DNA of 64,000 nucleotides from Paucidesulfovibrio gracilis DSM 16080 (lineage in GTDB: Bacteria; Desulfobacterota; Desulfovibrionia; Desulfovibrionales; Desulfovibrionaceae): positions 1 to 64,000 of the forward strand of contig NZ_FUYC01000009.1 in assembly GCF_900167125.1 (NCBI RefSeq). The letters are read 5' to 3'. Under the pieces are notes generated by a model, which was given only the letters and a program-made list of their open reading frames with translations, was not told where the DNA came from and did not search any database. The position numbers and the translations under genes were made by a program. This document shows positions 27,283-36,380 of this stretch, one piece after another. Numbering within the stretch: the first letter of the stretch is position 1; each line of letters starts with the position of its first letter.

Positions 27283-28953
27283 ATGCGGGTTTCCCAGCAA
27301 ATGCTCTACGCGCACTACGTGACAAATATGAATGCGTCCCTGACCAACTTGATGGATTTAAACATCAAGGCGCAGTCGCAAAAGCGGATCATCCGGCCCT
27401 CGGATGACCCCGTGGGCATGGAGCGTGTTCTGGATCATCGCGACGCTCTGCGCACCCTTGAGCAGTATAAGGAAAACATCGGCACGGCCAAGGGCTGGCT
27501 CGGGCGTTCCGACTCCACGCTCATGCAGGTCTCTTCGTTGATCACCCGGGCCAAGGGACTGGCGGAACAGGCCGCCACCGGCACGTATGACGAACAGAAC
27601 CGCGAGCAGATCAGCTATGAATTGCGCTCCATCTTCGACCAGTTGGTGGAAATGTCCAACATGGAGTTCGAGGACAACAGCATCTATGCCGGGCACAAGA
27701 CCGATTCCAATGCTTTTGAAAAGATGCTCTGGATGACCACCAATGACCGCGATCTCAACGAAAATACCAATTTTCGCATTGAGGGTAACGCGGATTATAC
27801 CGTGCTCATGCAGTTTTATGATACTTCGGGCGCGGCCGGGGTAGGGGATACGGTCTCCTTTGATTCCGGCAACGTCGGGGTGCGCTATTCCGTGGACGGT
27901 GGAAAGACATTTTTGGATGACGGCACCGTAAGCAATGTGGTGGGCGGCGAGGTCCGGGTGAATTTGCCGCAAAGCGGCGCGTCCGTTGTGTTCTCGGACG
28001 TGCAGCCCGGTGACGGTGTCAAGGCCAATGATCCCGACGATACGGATGACGCGGGCGGCACGTGGGCCTGGCTGCGTCCCTCGGCATTGTATCTCGGGGA
28101 CGACATGGACGCCATCCGGGTCGACAGCATTGGCCAGGGTGTGGAAAACGTCACGGCCACTGCCGAAGGCTCCTTTAAGAGCAACAACGTGGTGGTGCGC
28201 ATTGACAACGATGCTCCCGTGGACATGGATGAGGTCATCGAATACTCCTACAGCTTGGACGGGGGAGCCAGCTGGACCACGGGCAACACCACGTCCGCGG
28301 ACACGACGTCCAACCAGTCGCTGATCACCATTCCGCCGGGCGGCATGCTTACGTTGTCCTCCAACGGCGGAAATACCTTGCAGCCCGGCAGTCAGTTTGT
28401 GATCACGCCTCGCACCTCGTCGGTGAATTTAGGCATTTCCGTGGACGAAACCGTGCGGGTCAACGATGTGGGCAAGGATATTTTCGGGGGACTGTATCAG
28501 GATCCCGACGCCATCCGTGCCAATGGCGGTAATCGGTTGGCCGTATCCAGCGATAATACCGAGGTCGTTTTCGACGACGGCACCGGAGCCAGCACTCTGA
28601 CGGGATCCAATGCCGGGTATACGCGGAACCTTTTTGAAACCGTCGGAAACCTGGTGGCGTTTCTGGAAACCAACAATCAAAGCGGCGTGCAGCGCTGTCT
28701 GGAAAGTCTGGACCGCTCTCAGCAGCAGATTCTCACTGCCGCGGCCAGCGTGGGCGGGCGGGAAAATCGTCTGACCGTGGCCGAGGGGCTGGTGGAGAAT
28801 CTGGAGCTGAACGAAAAGGAACGCATGTCCAGCATCGAGGACGCGGATGTGGCCGAACTCATGACCCAGATTACGCAGGGACAGATCGTGTATGAATCCG
28901 TGCTGCGGTCCACTTCGTTGATCATGAATATGAACCTGATGAAGTTCATCTAG
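27283..28953 (+). CDS. flgL: Hook-associated protein 3 (FlgL)
   Basis: 556 residues, much longer than the ~320 of E. coli. The N-terminus (LTNLMDLNIKAQSQKRIIRPSDDPVGMERVL region) and the C-terminus (ENRLTVAEGLVENLELNEKERMSSIEDADVAELMTQ region) are flagellin-like D0/D1 helices. Residues ~180-385 form an inserted beta-rich region with two copies of a YSxDGGxxW motif. It starts 12 bases after flgK with GGGAGG. Confidence 0.94.
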   Translation: MRVSQQMLYAHYVTNMNASLTNLMDLNIKAQSQKRIIRPSDDPVGMERVLDHRDALRTLEQYKENIGTAKGWLGRSDSTLMQVSSLITRAKGLAEQAATGTYDEQNREQISYELRSIFDQLVEMSNMEFEDNSIYAGHKTDSNAFEKMLWMTTNDRDLNENTNFRIEGNADYTVLMQFYDTSGAAGVGDTVSFDSGNVGVRYSVDGGKTFLDDGTVSNVVGGEVRVNLPQSGASVVFSDVQPGDGVKANDPDDTDDAGGTWAWLRPSALYLGDDMDAIRVDSIGQGVENVTATAEGSFKSNNVVVRIDNDAPVDMDEVIEYSYSLDGGASWTTGNTTSADTTSNQSLITIPPGGMLTLSSNGGNTLQPGSQFVITPRTSSVNLGISVDETVRVNDVGKDIFGGLYQDPDAIRANGGNRLAVSSDNTEVVFDDGTGASTLTGSNAGYTRNLFETVGNLVAFLETNNQSGVQRCLESLDRSQQQILTAAASVGGRENRLTVAEGLVENLELNEKERMSSIEDADVAELMTQITQGQIVYESVLRSTSLIMNMNLMKFI

Positions 28954-29086
28954 CGGGAAGCGCAGGGGAAATTGAGCGGTGAAGGTTCGGGATCACCTGG
29001 ACTTTTTCGTGGTGCTGGGGTAAATCCGGTCCACCGGGACGCCTCCCGGCCCACTATCCCGGCAACGAGGAAAACGGAAGGAACCG

Positions 29087-29326
29087 ATGCTGATTCTCAC
29101 CCGGAAACCCGGAGAAAGCCTTTACCTGGGCGACAACATCAAATTGAAGGTGTTGAGCGTGCAAGGAAAGCAGATCAAACTCGGGCTGGAAGTGCCCGAG
29201 GAGATGACCGTGTACCGGGAAGAGGTGTATTTGCGAATTAAGGAACAAAACCGGCAGGCTCTGGAATGTACAGACCAGGATCTGCTTCAGGCGGCGACGT
29301 TATGGCAGCGCAAGGAAAGCGAGTGA
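29087..29326 (+). CDS. csrA: Carbon storage regulator CsrA
   Basis: 79 residues. It begins [20 protein letters not shown], contains [27 protein letters not shown], and ends with a basic/acidic tail. CsrA is a small dimeric RNA-binding protein that blocks translation at GGA motifs and controls flagellin synthesis in many bacteria. The last 25 bases overlap fliW, its protein antagonist. Confidence 0.97.
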   Translation: MLILTRKPGESLYLGDNIKLKVLSVQGKQIKLGLEVPEEMTVYREEVYLRIKEQNRQALECTDQDLLQAATLWQRKESE

Positions 29327-29748
29327 TCCAGACCCGCCTCGGCGAACGGGAAATCGCCGAGGACGCCGTGGTTTGCTTCCCGCATGGGCTTATCGGGTTC
29401 GAGGACCGGCGCCAGTTTGTTCTGTTGCAGGTCAACGACGATTCTCCCTTTTTGTTACTGCAGTCGCTGGAAGACCCGGGGTTGGGGCTGTTGGTGGCCG
29501 ATCCTTTGGCCTTTATTGCGCACTACGGCGTTCGTTTGGACGGCGCGGAAAAGCGGATTCTTGGCAATGCGGAGGACGACGAACTCGCGATCCTTACCAC
29601 GGTAAGCATCCCTCGCAACCGGCCCCAGGAGACCACGCTCAATCTTTCCGGTCCCATCGTCATCAATACCAAGGCCCGGGTGGGGTTGCAGTCGCCGCAG
29701 ACCGACTCCTCTTTTCCGCCGCATGTCTTTTTGACTGGTGCGGAATAA
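29302..29748 (+). CDS. fliW: Flagellar assembly factor FliW, CsrA antagonist
   Basis: 148 residues from the ATG at 29302, inside the end of csrA. Motifs [18 protein letters not shown] and [21 protein letters not shown] are typical of FliW. FliW binds CsrA and, when flagellin is free, is displaced; this partner switch couples filament export to flagellin translation. The overlap with csrA gives tight co-expression. Confidence 0.94.
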   Translation: MAAQGKRVIQTRLGEREIAEDAVVCFPHGLIGFEDRRQFVLLQVNDDSPFLLLQSLEDPGLGLLVADPLAFIAHYGVRLDGAEKRILGNAEDDELAILTTVSIPRNRPQETTLNLSGPIVINTKARVGLQSPQTDSSFPPHVFLTGAE

Positions 29749-29804
29749 TCGGACACGAAGCAATGTTTTAACGGTGTTGCCGTGCGGCTGGAGAGAGCTG
29801 CACA

Positions 29805-29856
29805 ACGAACGGTCCCGCTTCACTTCAGGGTGAGGCGGGACCGTTCGTTTGTTTTT
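29805..29856 (+). terminator. Strong terminator at the end of the flagellar operon
   Basis: A 19-bp stem (29805-29823 with 29830-29848; one G-U pair) with a six-base loop is followed by TTTGTTTTT. It separates the plus-strand fliW from the converging flgM. Confidence 0.9.
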
Positions 29857-29944
29857 GGCAACAAAACTGTCTGAATATATTGATGATTTATACTGTTGTC
29901 GGGCGCACTTCTCTTGAGACCGAAACGTACTGTCGTTTCGGGGG

Positions 29945-30244
29945 TCAGGTCAGAAGATTGATGTCGTCGCGCAGCAGATTCGCGGCCGCCTTCTTGATGT
30001 CCGGCTTGTACGTGCCGTTGCGGACTCTTTCCTTGAGGTCGCGGACCTTGTCGGCCCGTACGTCCGACGTACCGCCGGCTTCGCTCAAGGCGGCGCCGCG
30101 CAATCTGGCTTCGGAGGAGAGCTGGACCTTGTCACCGCGTTCCGACGCGGTGTTGGATGACGAACCACCCTTGGTCCGCTGGCCCTCCTGGACCTTTTGC
30201 TTGGCGTAGGGATTGAGTTCCCCCGCAATGTGTCTGATATCCAT
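29945..30244 (-). CDS. flgM: Anti-sigma-28 factor FlgM
   Basis: 99 residues. The middle has DKVQLSSEARL and the C-terminal part DVRADKVRDLKERVRNGTYKPDIKKAAANLL, the sigma-28-binding half of FlgM. The N-terminal half is low-complexity and likely disordered, as expected for an exported anti-sigma factor. It is the second gene behind a FliA promoter, giving the classic feedback loop. Confidence 0.92.
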   Translation of the reverse strand: MDIRHIAGELNPYAKQKVQEGQRTKGGSSSNTASERGDKVQLSSEARLRGAALSEAGGTSDVRADKVRDLKERVRNGTYKPDIKKAAANLLRDDINLLT

Positions 30245-30263
30245 ATTGCCTCCCTGAGCCTGG

Positions 30264-30680
30264 TCAAAGCATGGTGTCGTCCACCTTGGCCAGGGTGATC
30301 TCCCACAGCCGCTTTAGGATGCGGTTCTTTTGCGCTCCCGTCAACTCCCTGGCTCCGGTTTCGGTTTCCGTCAGTAGGCGGACATCCCCGCCGTCCAGGG
30401 GGTAATCAAGCAGCACCCTGTTTCCGGTCTCGGTTTCCAGTTGGTCCAGAATGTCTTCGATGACCGGCGAATGGTTGCCGTTGACGATGAGGTTCTCAAT
30501 GATCTCTTTGGCGATGCGCTGCACCAACTCGCGCCGCCTGGCCTCCCGTGAGATGTCCACCTGATCCTGCGCGCCGGATGCGAGCAAGGCTCGCCGGAAC
30601 CGCGCAAGACGCTTCGCACTGGTTAGCTGCCTTCCGTAAGTGTGCAGCATTCTGCGAACTTCAGCAGGACTTTTACTCAC
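30264..30680 (-). CDS. Conserved unknown protein upstream of flgM
   Basis: 138 residues from a GTG at 30680, with TTAGGAGGAA upstream on the minus strand. It is mostly helical and charged, with an N-terminal basic part (MSKSPAEVRRMLHTYGRQL) and two IAKEIIENLI/ILDQLETETG helices. No known domain was recognised. It stands directly behind the FliA promoter and 20 bases before flgM, so it is a late flagellar-class gene. Confidence 0.72.
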   Translation of the reverse strand: MSKSPAEVRRMLHTYGRQLTSAKRLARFRRALLASGAQDQVDISREARRRELVQRIAKEIIENLIVNGNHSPVIEDILDQLETETGNRVLLDYPLDGGDVRLLTETETGARELTGAQKNRILKRLWEITLAKVDDTML

Positions 30681-30704
30681 GATACAGATTTCCTCCTAAT
30701 GTAT

Positions 30705-30731
30705 GTATCGGTTGCCGAGACAAAAACTTTA
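30705..30731 (-). promoter_or_regulatory. FliA (sigma-28) promoter of the unknown-flgM operon
   Basis: On the minus strand TAAAGTTT (30724-30731), an 11-base spacer, and ACCGATAC (30705-30712). The consensus is TAAAGTTT-N11-GCCGATAA, so the -35 is perfect and the -10 differs at two positions. Confidence 0.85.
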
Positions 30732-30837
30732 GGGTTGGGAGCGAAGAAAATCAAAAAAAGGGGGAAGCATTGGTGGACCGGGATGGTGGGTCCATAATCC
30801 GGTGGCGTTCAGTCGGGAAAACGATTATGTCCTGGGC

Positions 30838-31698
30838 ATGTCGAAGGCCATTGAATCCATACTTCTTGTGAGCAAGGAAGGCAATGTCGAGGCCCGGAAA
30901 TTGGGCGAGGAGATTGCGGCGTATCTGTCCGAGCATGGATGCGACGCGCACTGCTGTGAGCATCGGACCGATGCGCCCGGCGATGTGGCGACCGCAGACA
31001 GCCGTCCTTTCGGACTGATCATCGTTCTTGGCGGAGACGGTACGCTCATTAGCGCGGCCCGCCGTCTGTATGCGCTCGGCGCCCCGCTGGTGGGCTTAAA
31101 CCTCGGTCAGGTGGGCTTTTTGGCGGAGCTTTCCCGGGAAAACTGGAAACGCCGTCTGGGGCGCATCCTGGAGGGGCGGTATCGCTTGTCCCGAAGGATG
31201 TTGTTATCGTATTCCGTGCTGCGACAGGGGCATCGGGTGGCGCAGGGCGTGGCGGTCAATGATATTGTGATCAGCCGGGGATCCCTGGCGCGGTTGATCC
31301 GTCTGGGTATGTATTTTGACAACGAGCCCATTACAAGCATGCGGTCGGATGGGGTGATCATCTCCACGCCCACCGGGTCCACGGCCTATAGTGTCTCGGC
31401 TGGTGGTCCATTGCTGTTTCCGGAGACCGACGCCTACAGCGTCACGCCGATTTGTCCGTTTTTGAACGGATTCAAGCCGTTAGTGCTTCCGGCGGACAAG
31501 CCTCTTTCTGTTGAAATCGAAGAATATGGCAAGGTGGCCGACGTCTTTCTCACGGAGGATGGTCAGGAAGTCGTGACCCTGGACTATGGCGATCTTGTGA
31601 CCATTGAACGCTGCCCCGAGCATTTGCTGCTGGCCCAGACGGGCGGCGGCAATTTTTTCTCGCGCCTGATTGGCCGGGGGTTTTTGTTGGGAGGATGA
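30838..31698 (+). CDS. nadK: NAD kinase
   Basis: 286 residues from the ATG at 30838; 30802 is an alternative start without a ribosome site. The GGDGT motif (VLGGDGTLISAARRLY, ~residue 62), LGQVGFLAE (~88), the NDIVISRG motif and SMRSDGVIISTPTGSTAYS define the family. It phosphorylates NAD to NADP. The stop is one base from the start of the DUF89-like gene, so they are co-transcribed. Confidence 0.95.
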   Translation: MSKAIESILLVSKEGNVEARKLGEEIAAYLSEHGCDAHCCEHRTDAPGDVATADSRPFGLIIVLGGDGTLISAARRLYALGAPLVGLNLGQVGFLAELSRENWKRRLGRILEGRYRLSRRMLLSYSVLRQGHRVAQGVAVNDIVISRGSLARLIRLGMYFDNEPITSMRSDGVIISTPTGSTAYSVSAGGPLLFPETDAYSVTPICPFLNGFKPLVLPADKPLSVEIEEYGKVADVFLTEDGQEVVTLDYGDLVTIERCPEHLLLAQTGGGNFFSRLIGRGFLLGG

Positions 31699-31699
31699 T

Positions 31700-33472
31700 A
31701 TGCCCAAATTAAAGGACTACCGTTCCGTTCTCGATATACACCGGGGTGAAGATCCGGCCATGGATGCATTGCTGCTGCATTTCATGACCGAGAACGGTCT
31801 TGAGTACACGATCGACCCGCTGAAAAACGCATCCGCCGAGCAGATTCGCTTTATGGTGGCTTGTGAGGACGATACGTTTTACGCTCCCTGTTCGGACTGG
31901 ATGCTATTGCAGCTGCTCCAGTCCCGTATGTCACCGGAGTTGCAACAGATGTATCTCCAGCAGTGGCACAGGTTTGTGCGGCTTGTGCGCGACTCGTGCA
32001 ATGATCCGGATCAGCGTCGCAAGATTATGAATCTGGCCCGCTATAAATTTCGCATGATCATGGATTCCTGCATAACCATTCCTTCGCGGGTCATGAAACG
32101 GCTCATCACCATCTTCATGTCCCAGAGCGGGATCGACGACCCGCACCGCAAGCGCAAACAGCAGGCCAATGCCCAGGCCGCCAAGATCGTGGAAAGCACG
32201 GAATGGGACCGTTTTGTGAATGCCTGTCCCGAATCCTTCCATACCTGTCGGCGCATGGACGACCTGCGTTTTGAAATGGATTTTCTGGAAATGCAGCGGC
32301 TGCTTTGTGCCTCCACCCTTGGCAACTTTGACCATTGGTCCGAGTTCTTTCAGGATTGCGGCAAGGTGGAGCAGGAACTGCAGCAGCATGAGGATATCTT
32401 CCATGAATTGCACCGCCAGTTCTCACCCAAACGAGGCAGCGGGCCGCTGCGGATTCTCTTTTTGCCCTACAACAGCGGCGGGTTGATTTTCGACCTGCAG
32501 CTTATCCGGGCGTTGCTTCGCTGGGGGCATCGGGTGGTGCTGGCGCTGAAGGAAGGGTTTTATTTCGATGCGCCGTCCTTTTGGGATACGGAGCACGATC
32601 CATTATTGGCCGACTGTTTCAAGGACGCCAGGGTGATCAGCAACGTACGCATCAGCAAGAACGAATTGTTGCGGGAAATGCGCGAACATCCTTTTGTGAT
32701 TATTTCCGACGGCACCCGGGAGCGACTCAATCCCTACCGCATGAGCGTGACCCTGGCGCGGGTCTGGAAGGAAGCCGATCTGATCATGGCCAAGGGGCAG
32801 GAGAATTACCGCCGTACCATTTTGACGAGCCATTCGTTCACCCGGGATATCTTCAGCTATTTCCGGGGGGAGAACGGAAAGCTGGAACTGCATTTCAAGC
32901 CCAAGGCGAGCTGGGCGCGCAAGTTCAGCGAATCGGACATTCTGGCCAAGGCCGAGGCCATCATCGCCGACATGCGCCGTGCTTCGGCCGCAGGCAATAC
33001 CGTGATGTTCTATTCGGGCATTGTGGGGTCCATACCGGGCCAGACCAGCATGGCCATCGAAGTCATGAATACGTTTATCCGGTATTTGCGCTCCCGTTTG
33101 GACGGCGTGTACATCATTAATCCGGCGGAACATTTTGAGGAAGGCATGGACGCCGACGATCTGATGTACATGTGGGAAAAAGTGCAGCGTAGCGGGTTTA
33201 TCAATGTCTGGCGGTTCCAGTCCGTGCAGGATATCGAACGCAGCTTTGAATTGATGAATCGCAAGGTGCCGCCCGTCTGGGCAGGGAAGGATGCCACATA
33301 TTCCACCGGCTGCACCAAGGAGATGAACATCGCCCTGGACGTGCAGCGACGGCATCGGGAATTGCAGATCATTGGTCCCAGCCCGGAAAAGTTTTTCCGA
33401 CGCCGGGAATACGGGGTGGGGAAATTCTGTGACGTCGCCATCGAAGACTGCAACGAGTCCAGCCCGTTATGA
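31700..33472 (+). CDS. DUF89/ARMT1-like domain protein with altered metal motif
   Basis: 590 residues from the ATG at 31700, behind GGGAGGATG. The C-terminal half resembles DUF89 (ARMT1-like damage-control phosphatases): LFLPYNSGGLIFDLQLI (~residue 254) lines up with the DNxGExxFD motif, and ADLIMAKGQENYR (~358) with the conserved aDLVIAKGqgNy segment. The Asp and Glu of the first motif are replaced by Tyr and Gly, so metal binding may be lost. The N-terminal 240 residues are helical and of unknown function. It lies between nadK and mltA. Confidence 0.65.
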   Translation: MPKLKDYRSVLDIHRGEDPAMDALLLHFMTENGLEYTIDPLKNASAEQIRFMVACEDDTFYAPCSDWMLLQLLQSRMSPELQQMYLQQWHRFVRLVRDSCNDPDQRRKIMNLARYKFRMIMDSCITIPSRVMKRLITIFMSQSGIDDPHRKRKQQANAQAAKIVESTEWDRFVNACPESFHTCRRMDDLRFEMDFLEMQRLLCASTLGNFDHWSEFFQDCGKVEQELQQHEDIFHELHRQFSPKRGSGPLRILFLPYNSGGLIFDLQLIRALLRWGHRVVLALKEGFYFDAPSFWDTEHDPLLADCFKDARVISNVRISKNELLREMREHPFVIISDGTRERLNPYRMSVTLARVWKEADLIMAKGQENYRRTILTSHSFTRDIFSYFRGENGKLELHFKPKASWARKFSESDILAKAEAIIADMRRASAAGNTVMFYSGIVGSIPGQTSMAIEVMNTFIRYLRSRLDGVYIINPAEHFEEGMDADDLMYMWEKVQRSGFINVWRFQSVQDIERSFELMNRKVPPVWAGKDATYSTGCTKEMNIALDVQRRHRELQIIGPSPEKFFRRREYGVGKFCDVAIEDCNESSPL

Positions 33473-34719
33473 GGAATGTTGTCGTGCGCTTCAAGGAGTG
33501 GTCGCAGCCCGGCACGGTTGGTTCGCGTTTGGCATTGGGGTTGGTCGCGGTCCTTGTGTTGCTTGCGGGGTGCGCCCCCAGGCAGGTTCCGGACGTCACG
33601 CCCGCGCCGCCGCCTTCTCTGTCGGAGGCGGCCCGTTTTTTGCGCTTTAACCATGGCCGTACCACCACGGAAAGTCGAACCCTGGATCTGCGGACCCAGG
33701 GATTGCATTCATGGATGGAGCTTGACGCGGGACTGCGGTACAGCCTGGACTATCTGCGTGGCAAGCCTGAAAATTCGATTGCAATGGACCGGCACGGCAT
33801 ACGGGTCACCTGGGGGCAGGTCCGGGCCAGCGTAGAGGAGTTGATCCGGCTGTTGCCCTACCTGGATCGTCGTCCCGAGTTGCTGGCCGAACATTTTCGG
33901 TGGTTTGTCCTGACACCGCCCCCGCTTATGACGGGATATTATACGCCTGAGATTGAGGCCAGTCTGGTCCCCCGCCCTGGCTATGAATACCCGATTTACG
34001 GTGTTCCGCCGGATCTGCGTGTGCGTCGACGCGGGCAGTCCGGGGTACCCGCTGTCTATCGTGTTGAAAACGGGCGGGTCTTGCCGTACCATACCCGCGC
34101 CCAGGTGGATCTGGGCAAGGTGCTTGCGGGCAAGGGCTTGGAAATCGCCTGGGCCAAGGATCCCGTGGATGTGTTTTACCTGCAGATCGAAGGCCAGGGG
34201 CGGTTGCGACTGCCGGACGGCAGTGCGCGGCACGTGGTCTACGGTGCGAAGAACGGCCACGATTTCGAAGGGCTAGGGAATATCCTTTACCATAGGGGCT
34301 ATCTGCCCAAGTCCAAACGCGGGCAAAAGTATGTGCGGCGGTTTTGCGCCGAGCATCCCGAACTGGCCCGCAAGCTCATGGCCGAGAACAAGAGTTACGT
34401 GTTCTTTCGTTTTGCGGACCATCCTTCCCTTGGCGCCATTGGCAGGCCGCTCACGCCCATGGTCAGTGTGGCCGTTGATCCCAAATTGCTCCCTTTGGGC
34501 AGCATGATGGTGCTGGACGCGGGCATTCCCCGGCCGGACGGCACGGGAAAACGCCGTGTCCATGGCGTGGTGCTGGCCCAGGATACCGGATCGGCCATCA
34601 AGGGAGCCAGGTTGGATTATTTTATAGGCGTGGGGCATGATATTGAGCCGGTGGCCTGCCATGTCTACAGCCGCGCGACCGCGTACTTGCTGTTGAGCAA
34701 GCGCGCCCTATCCCACTGA
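33469..34719 (+). CDS. mltA: Membrane-bound lytic murein transglycosylase A
   Basis: 416 residues. The start overlaps the preceding stop (ATGA). A lipobox LLAGC is near residues 31-35, so it is an outer-membrane lipoprotein. The MltA domain is recognised by MTGYYTPEIEASL, YLQIEGQGRLRLPDG and NKSYVFFR. The C-terminal 3D domain shows SVAVDPKLLPLGSMM and VLAQDTGSAIKGARLDYF with the catalytic Asp. It cleaves peptidoglycan to 1,6-anhydromuropeptides. Confidence 0.95.
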   Translation: MRNVVVRFKEWSQPGTVGSRLALGLVAVLVLLAGCAPRQVPDVTPAPPPSLSEAARFLRFNHGRTTTESRTLDLRTQGLHSWMELDAGLRYSLDYLRGKPENSIAMDRHGIRVTWGQVRASVEELIRLLPYLDRRPELLAEHFRWFVLTPPPLMTGYYTPEIEASLVPRPGYEYPIYGVPPDLRVRRRGQSGVPAVYRVENGRVLPYHTRAQVDLGKVLAGKGLEIAWAKDPVDVFYLQIEGQGRLRLPDGSARHVVYGAKNGHDFEGLGNILYHRGYLPKSKRGQKYVRRFCAEHPELARKLMAENKSYVFFRFADHPSLGAIGRPLTPMVSVAVDPKLLPLGSMMVLDAGIPRPDGTGKRRVHGVVLAQDTGSAIKGARLDYFIGVGHDIEPVACHVYSRATAYLLLSKRALSH

Positions 34720-34811
34720 CGTTTTCCGGTGTCGAGCGTGACGCCCAATGTTCCCAGAAATTGTTGAGACTTTGTATAACGTAGCAATATCCTAGCATTC
34801 AGGAGCGCCCC

Positions 34812-36245
34812 ATGGCCCAATACGAGGTAGTGATCGGGCTGGAAGTGCATGCCCAGCTCAAGACCGAATCCAAGCTGTTTTGTGCCTGTTCCACACGGTT
34901 CGGCAATGATCCAAATGAAAACGTCTGTCCGGTCTGTTCCGGCATGCCGGGTGTGCTGCCCGTGATGAACGAGAAGGTGCTGGAGTATGCGGCCAAGCTC
35001 GGACTGGCCGTGGATTGCGAGATCAACCGCAAATCCGTGTTTGCTCGGAAGAATTATTTTTATCCCGATTTGCCCAAGGGATACCAGACCTCCCAGTTTG
35101 ATCTGCCCATCTGCGAACATGGCCGGATTGTGATCGAAACGTCCAAAGGTCGGAAAACCATCGGCGTGACCCGTATCCATATGGAAGAAGATGCAGGAAA
35201 ATCGATTCACTCCGCTTCGGAGAACGTAAGTTTCGTCGATTTGAACCGGGCTTGCGTTCCGTTGGTGGAAATCGTTTCCGAGCCGGACATGCGGTCTGCC
35301 GAGGAAGCTGTAGCCTATCTCAAATCGCTGCACTCCATTCTTCGGTATTTGGACATCTGCGACGGCAACATGGAGCAGGGATCGTTTCGTTGCGATGCCA
35401 ACGTGTCCATTCGTCCGCGGGGGCAGAAGGAATTCGGTACCCGCACGGAATTGAAGAACATGAACTCCTTCCGCCATGTGCAGAAAGCCATTGATTATGA
35501 AATTGAACGGCAGATCGACCTGGTGGAGGACGGTGAAGCCGTGATCCAGGAAACGCGGCTCTACAATGCGGATAAGGGGACGACCCATTCCATGCGCGGC
35601 AAGGAAGAGGCGCACGATTACCGCTATTTCCCCTGTCCCGATCTGGTCCCCATGGTGCTGGACGAAGCCTGGATCGCGCAATGGCGGGATGAACTGCCCG
35701 AGCTTCCCACGGTTCGCCGTGAACGCTTTCTCTTGGAGTACGGTCTTGCCGAAGAAACCGCAGTGCAGCTCACCTCCGAGCGGGAAACCGCGGACTTTTT
35801 TGAGGTCGCGGCCCGTGCTGCCACCAGCAAACCGAAGAAAATCGCCAACTGGGTCATGGTGGACGTGGCACATCTGCTGAACGAATCCGGCCTTTCCCTG
35901 GCGGAGTGCAAAGGTTCGCCCGAGTATTTGGCCGCATTGGTGGATTTGGTGGAGGGAGGCACGGTGAGTGCCAAGTCCGCCAAGGATATCCTTTCGGAAG
36001 TGCTGCGTGACGGCGCAGACCCCAAGGCCTTGGTCAAGGAAAAGGGCTTGGCGCAGGAGTCGGATACGGGCGCGTTGGAAGCGGTCATTGAGGAAGTCAT
36101 TACCGAGAATCCGGACGAGGCCGAGCGGGTACGCGCTGGTGACAAGAAGGTCATTGGGTTTTTGATGGGGCAGATTATGCGTAAGACCCAAGGCAAGGCC
36201 AACCCCGGCGTGGTCAGTAAGATGCTGGCGCAGAAGCTGTCGTAA
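34812..36245 (+). CDS. gatB: Asp/Glu-tRNA amidotransferase subunit B
   Basis: 477 residues. It starts [21 protein letters not shown] and has [12 protein letters not shown], the Zn-site cysteines, and [12 protein letters not shown]. The C-terminal YqeY-like domain ends [14 protein letters not shown]. GatB activates and amidates Glu-tRNA(Gln)/Asp-tRNA(Asn). gatA and gatC are not in this window. AGGAG lies seven bases before the ATG. Confidence 0.97.
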   Translation: MAQYEVVIGLEVHAQLKTESKLFCACSTRFGNDPNENVCPVCSGMPGVLPVMNEKVLEYAAKLGLAVDCEINRKSVFARKNYFYPDLPKGYQTSQFDLPICEHGRIVIETSKGRKTIGVTRIHMEEDAGKSIHSASENVSFVDLNRACVPLVEIVSEPDMRSAEEAVAYLKSLHSILRYLDICDGNMEQGSFRCDANVSIRPRGQKEFGTRTELKNMNSFRHVQKAIDYEIERQIDLVEDGEAVIQETRLYNADKGTTHSMRGKEEAHDYRYFPCPDLVPMVLDEAWIAQWRDELPELPTVRRERFLLEYGLAEETAVQLTSERETADFFEVAARAATSKPKKIANWVMVDVAHLLNESGLSLAECKGSPEYLAALVDLVEGGTVSAKSAKDILSEVLRDGADPKALVKEKGLAQESDTGALEAVIEEVITENPDEAERVRAGDKKVIGFLMGQIMRKTQGKANPGVVSKMLAQKLS

Positions 36246-36380
36246 TTCCGCCATGGGATACCCCCGAAACCAGCTGCGGACATTCAAGGCAGGTGGTCGG
36301 AGCGCGGTTTCCCGGGGCAGCCTCCGGGACATGGCGAAAAACGTGGAACATGGCCGCATGGCGCGCCGTCAGGAGGAAAC

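Noticed and set aside
25255-27315. Open frame of 686 codons on the minus strand opposite flgK
   Set aside because: Shadow of flgK; His/Val/Gly-rich without any recognised motif.
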